A DNA stretch of 8,794 nucleotides from assembly GCA_028699715.1 (NCBI GenBank), contig JAQVUC010000033.1, forward strand, positions 1 to 8,794, written 5' to 3'. Positions 6,624 through 8,794 of this stretch are shown in pieces. Position 1 is the stretch's first letter. Every line of letters starts with the position of its first letter. Source of the stretch: Anaerolineaceae bacterium. Its GTDB lineage: Bacteria; Chloroflexota; Anaerolineae; Anaerolineales; Anaerolineaceae. The notes beneath the pieces are model-generated. The model made no database searches. It was not told where the DNA came from and was given only the letters and a program-made list of their open reading frames with translations. The position numbers and the translations under genes are program-made.

Positions 6624-8794
6624 ATGCGCACTATTGGTTATCTGAAAACCGTTTCGGCAGTTCTGACAGTTTTATTTTCAGGCTTTTTTACCGCTTCCTG
6701 TGACCAGACAGGAACAACTACAACTTTTACGGGAACTGTCACCGATTCGGAAACCGCACAACCTTTGCCGGGTGTTGCCGTGGCGGTAATGCCATTTAAC
6801 CTTGGCCAGGAAACAGACCTGCAAGGGAAGTATTCCATAGCGTTGCCACGCACAACCGAAGACGTGTACCTTGTCTTTAGCAAGCCCGGTTACGAAAGCT
6901 GGGAAACCCTGAGCATGCCGTTGTCCCCGAAAAAGAAAAACCTGTACACCATAGATGCACAGCTTCGCTCACGCATTGCCAAAGCGGTTCTTTCATCGCA
7001 AAGCGTTGATTTTGGAGCCGGTGAAACCTCTGTTATCCTTACCTTGTCAAATCCTGGCGGGGATACCCTCAGGTGGGGTTTCCTGGAAATGTATTTTCCG
7101 CATTGGCTCAAAGTCAATCCCCCGAGCGGGGAATTGGAAATGGGGGCATCCCTTTCGCTGGTTTTTACCTGTGAGAGGAGCGGCCTTCCCATTGGTGAAC
7201 AGAAATCAGAGGTGCAATTGGTGGGGGGTGAGGTCCCGTTAACCGTTCAGGTACGATTACTGGTTGAAGGGGCTTTGCTCAAAACACAGGGAAACTCCTT
7301 TGATTTTGAGGAAGAAGACAGCACTGCCATTACCATCCTTGCCAACCAGGGTAACATTCCCCTGAACTGGGCTTTGAAAGATAAATTGCCCGGCTGGCTT
7401 GACTGGGATCCTGTCCAGGGCACGGTACCTGCAGAGAAGGAAATGCAGGTTAGTATTACCGCCAACCGGTCCTCTTTGGACTATGGCAACCATTCTTTCA
7501 GTACCACTTTGCAATCTAACGGAGGAGATACAGCATACACCTTTTCCATCACCAAAACCCGTGACCTGATAAAAGTTTCACCGCAATCTCTGGATTTTGG
7601 CACCGAAAGTACTGAACGCACCCTGACACTTTCGCGACTTTCGGGTATCCACACGGTTCCTTTTACGGTGGTGTGTGAAGACGAAAACCTGCAACTCTCA
7701 CTGGCACAAGGCGAAATTACTAAAGAAAATCCCTCTGCCCAGATCGTGGTCACCCTGAACCGGGACAACATCCCCTTTGGAGCCTCTGAAAGCCAGATAA
7801 AGGTTCTTGCACCCGAACAGGAATTCACCATCAAGGTGAATTACGCAACAGCAGCTCTTCCTGCAGAAGTTTCCACAGATGGATATGAACTGGATGATTC
7901 TTACAGGCTTCGCTTCAAAGGAACGCTCGTAAACAACGGGGGAGGCTCTGTGTCCCGTCACGGACACTGTTGGGGAACCAATCCCGCACCTGATCCGAAT
8001 AATGGATCCTTTACAGATATGGGGCCCATAGAAGAAGGACGCTCTTTTGTGTCTTATCCCGATGAGCTGCCGCCCAGGGGAACCACCTGGTACTACCGTT
8101 CTTATGCCATCAATGAAACAGGCACTTCTTATGGCCAGACCATGACCATGCAATATGCACCCCCAATTCTGGATAATCCCGTTCTGACTTTCAATACCAT
8201 ATCAGAAGTCTTGATATTCAGGGTAAATGAAGCATTGGGCCTGCCCTTTGCAGACCATGGATTTATCTGGAATACATCGGGGGATACTCCTTCTATGGAT
8301 AAGGACCAGGTAGTCAGTCTGGGCGAAAAAACATCCGGATCCAATTTCTTTTACAACCTGAGCAAGCCGCAAAGGGGAGTAACCTATTATGTGCGCAGTT
8401 ATGCGGTAAATGCTTTCGGGCGGTTCCTGTCGGGGACAAGTTCCTTATATCTGGACATAGAAGAGCCGGAACCTGAAACGGGCGACGTGGAAGAAATCAC
8501 TTATTATGAAGCGCTTCTGAAAGGGAACATTGCTGTTATGGGATCGGAGAAAATCCTGTCATATGGTCACTGCTGGAGCACAGATGCCGTACCCACCATT
8601 GACGGCAGCCACACAGACCTGGGAACACCTCTTTACGCAGGCGAATATTCATCCCGGGCTACCAAACTGCTTATCAACACCCCGTATTATTACCGCGCGT
8701 ATATAAAAACGTCAAAGGGTGTTTATTACGGACAGGTCCTGGAATTTTCAACTGCCAGGGACGAGCAGGTAGTAGTGCAGGACGGACTTACTAT
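6624..8794 (+). CDS. Large multidomain lipoprotein: regulatory-like, Ig/BACON-like and FN3-like domains (3' end outside window)
   Basis: An uninterrupted frame of 723 codons runs to the window edge without a stop. I do not recognise the specific protein. The N-terminus is a lipoprotein signal: a short basic start, a hydrophobic stretch (about 8-22), then FTASC with the lipidated Cys at C26, so the mature protein is probably anchored in the outer membrane. Residues ~35-95 resemble a carboxypeptidase-regulatory-like domain (FTGTVTDSETAQPLPGVAV, later DLQGKYSI and KPGYESW). Three Ig/BACON-like domains follow (~120-216, 217-316, 317-408), with starts such as SSQSVDFG and SPQSLDFG and the tryptophan phrases PHWLKVNPPSG and GWLDWDPVQG. 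Three FN3-like repeats follow (~410-515, 516-615, 617-716), with GHCW(G/S)T in repeats one and three, and YYRSYAIN, YYVRSYAVN and YYYRAYIKT near their ends. Such proteins often bind polysaccharide or other surface ligands. No catalytic domain is visible, and one could lie beyond the edge. The ATG at 6624 is preferred because it alone opens the signal peptide; the ATG at 6619 is out of frame. Confidence 0.85.
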   Translation, partial: MRTIGYLKTVSAVLTVLFSGFFTASCDQTGTTTTFTGTVTDSETAQPLPGVAVAVMPFNLGQETDLQGKYSIALPRTTEDVYLVFSKPGYESWETLSMPLSPKKKNLYTIDAQLRSRIAKAVLSSQSVDFGAGETSVILTLSNPGGDTLRWGFLEMYFPHWLKVNPPSGELEMGASLSLVFTCERSGLPIGEQKSEVQLVGGEVPLTVQVRLLVEGALLKTQGNSFDFEEEDSTAITILANQGNIPLNWALKDKLPGWLDWDPVQGTVPAEKEMQVSITANRSSLDYGNHSFSTTLQSNGGDTAYTFSITKTRDLIKVSPQSLDFGTESTERTLTLSRLSGIHTVPFTVVCEDENLQLSLAQGEITKENPSAQIVVTLNRDNIPFGASESQIKVLAPEQEFTIKVNYATAALPAEVSTDGYELDDSYRLRFKGTLVNNGGGSVSRHGHCWGTNPAPDPNNGSFTDMGPIEEGRSFVSYPDELPPRGTTWYYRSYAINETGTSYGQTMTMQYAPPILDNPVLTFNTISEVLIFRVNEALGLPFADHGFIWNTSGDTPSMDKDQVVSLGEKTSGSNFFYNLSKPQRGVTYYVRSYAVNAFGRFLSGTSSLYLDIEEPEPETGDVEEITYYEALLKGNIAVMGSEKILSYGHCWSTDAVPTIDGSHTDLGTPLYAGEYSSRATKLLINTPYYYRAYIKTSKGVYYGQVLEFSTARDEQVVVQDGLT

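Noticed and set aside
6890..8344. Several minus-strand frames of 70-150 codons under the lipoprotein gene
   Set aside because: They are shadows of the uninterrupted plus-strand frame from 6624 to 8794, which has a signal peptide and repeated domains.

Overview
The window looks like chromosomal DNA of a member of the Bacteroidota, most likely Bacteroidales. The clues are: start regions without Shine-Dalgarno sites; A/T-rich leaders with the Bacteroidota -7 promoter motif TAnnTTTG, in one case with a -33 TTG at the expected 19-nt spacing; an ATP-type PEP carboxykinase together with a PPi-type phosphofructokinase; the kdsC-like/maf gene pair; and a lipoprotein built from a carboxypeptidase-regulatory-like domain, Ig/BACON-like domains and repeated FN3-like domains. 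This is a family-level impression, and the species cannot be named from the sequence.

Layout. Positions 1-2233, minus strand: a DNA-repair unit, recQ followed 27 nt later by ligA, which is cut by the left edge of the window. A good Bacteroidota promoter lies just upstream of recQ. Positions 2337-3929, plus strand: pckA, divergent from recQ across a 103-bp AT-rich intergenic region. Positions 3933-6567, minus strand: a second leftward group read in the order kdsC-like phosphatase, maf, PPi-dependent phosphofructokinase, with gaps of 4 bp and 45 bp. The last gene meets pckA tail to tail with only 3 bp between the stop codons. Positions 6568-6623: a compact divergent promoter region with back-to-back -7 motifs. 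Positions 6624-8794, plus strand: the first ~723 residues of a large secreted lipoprotein that runs off the right edge.

Functions. PEP carboxykinase and PPi-phosphofructokinase both belong to energy-saving central metabolism: PEP/oxaloacetate exchange for succinate fermentation, and glycolysis using PPi in place of ATP. KdsC-like phosphatase would serve Kdo/LPS synthesis. Maf is a house-cleaning nucleotide pyrophosphatase that releases PPi. RecQ and LigA act in DNA repair and replication.

Most of the window is ordinary core genome. The points most worth a second look are: an unusual Maf whose substrate-domain loop is expanded by an in-frame 36-bp minisatellite, with an older 33-bp duplication elsewhere in the same gene; the lipoprotein; the overlapping divergent promoters; the 3-bp convergent junction; and a RecQ with a displaced zinc site and no HRDC domain. 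I saw no convincing evidence of a wholly new multi-gene system, and no RNA genes, CRISPR arrays, insertion sequences or phage genes.
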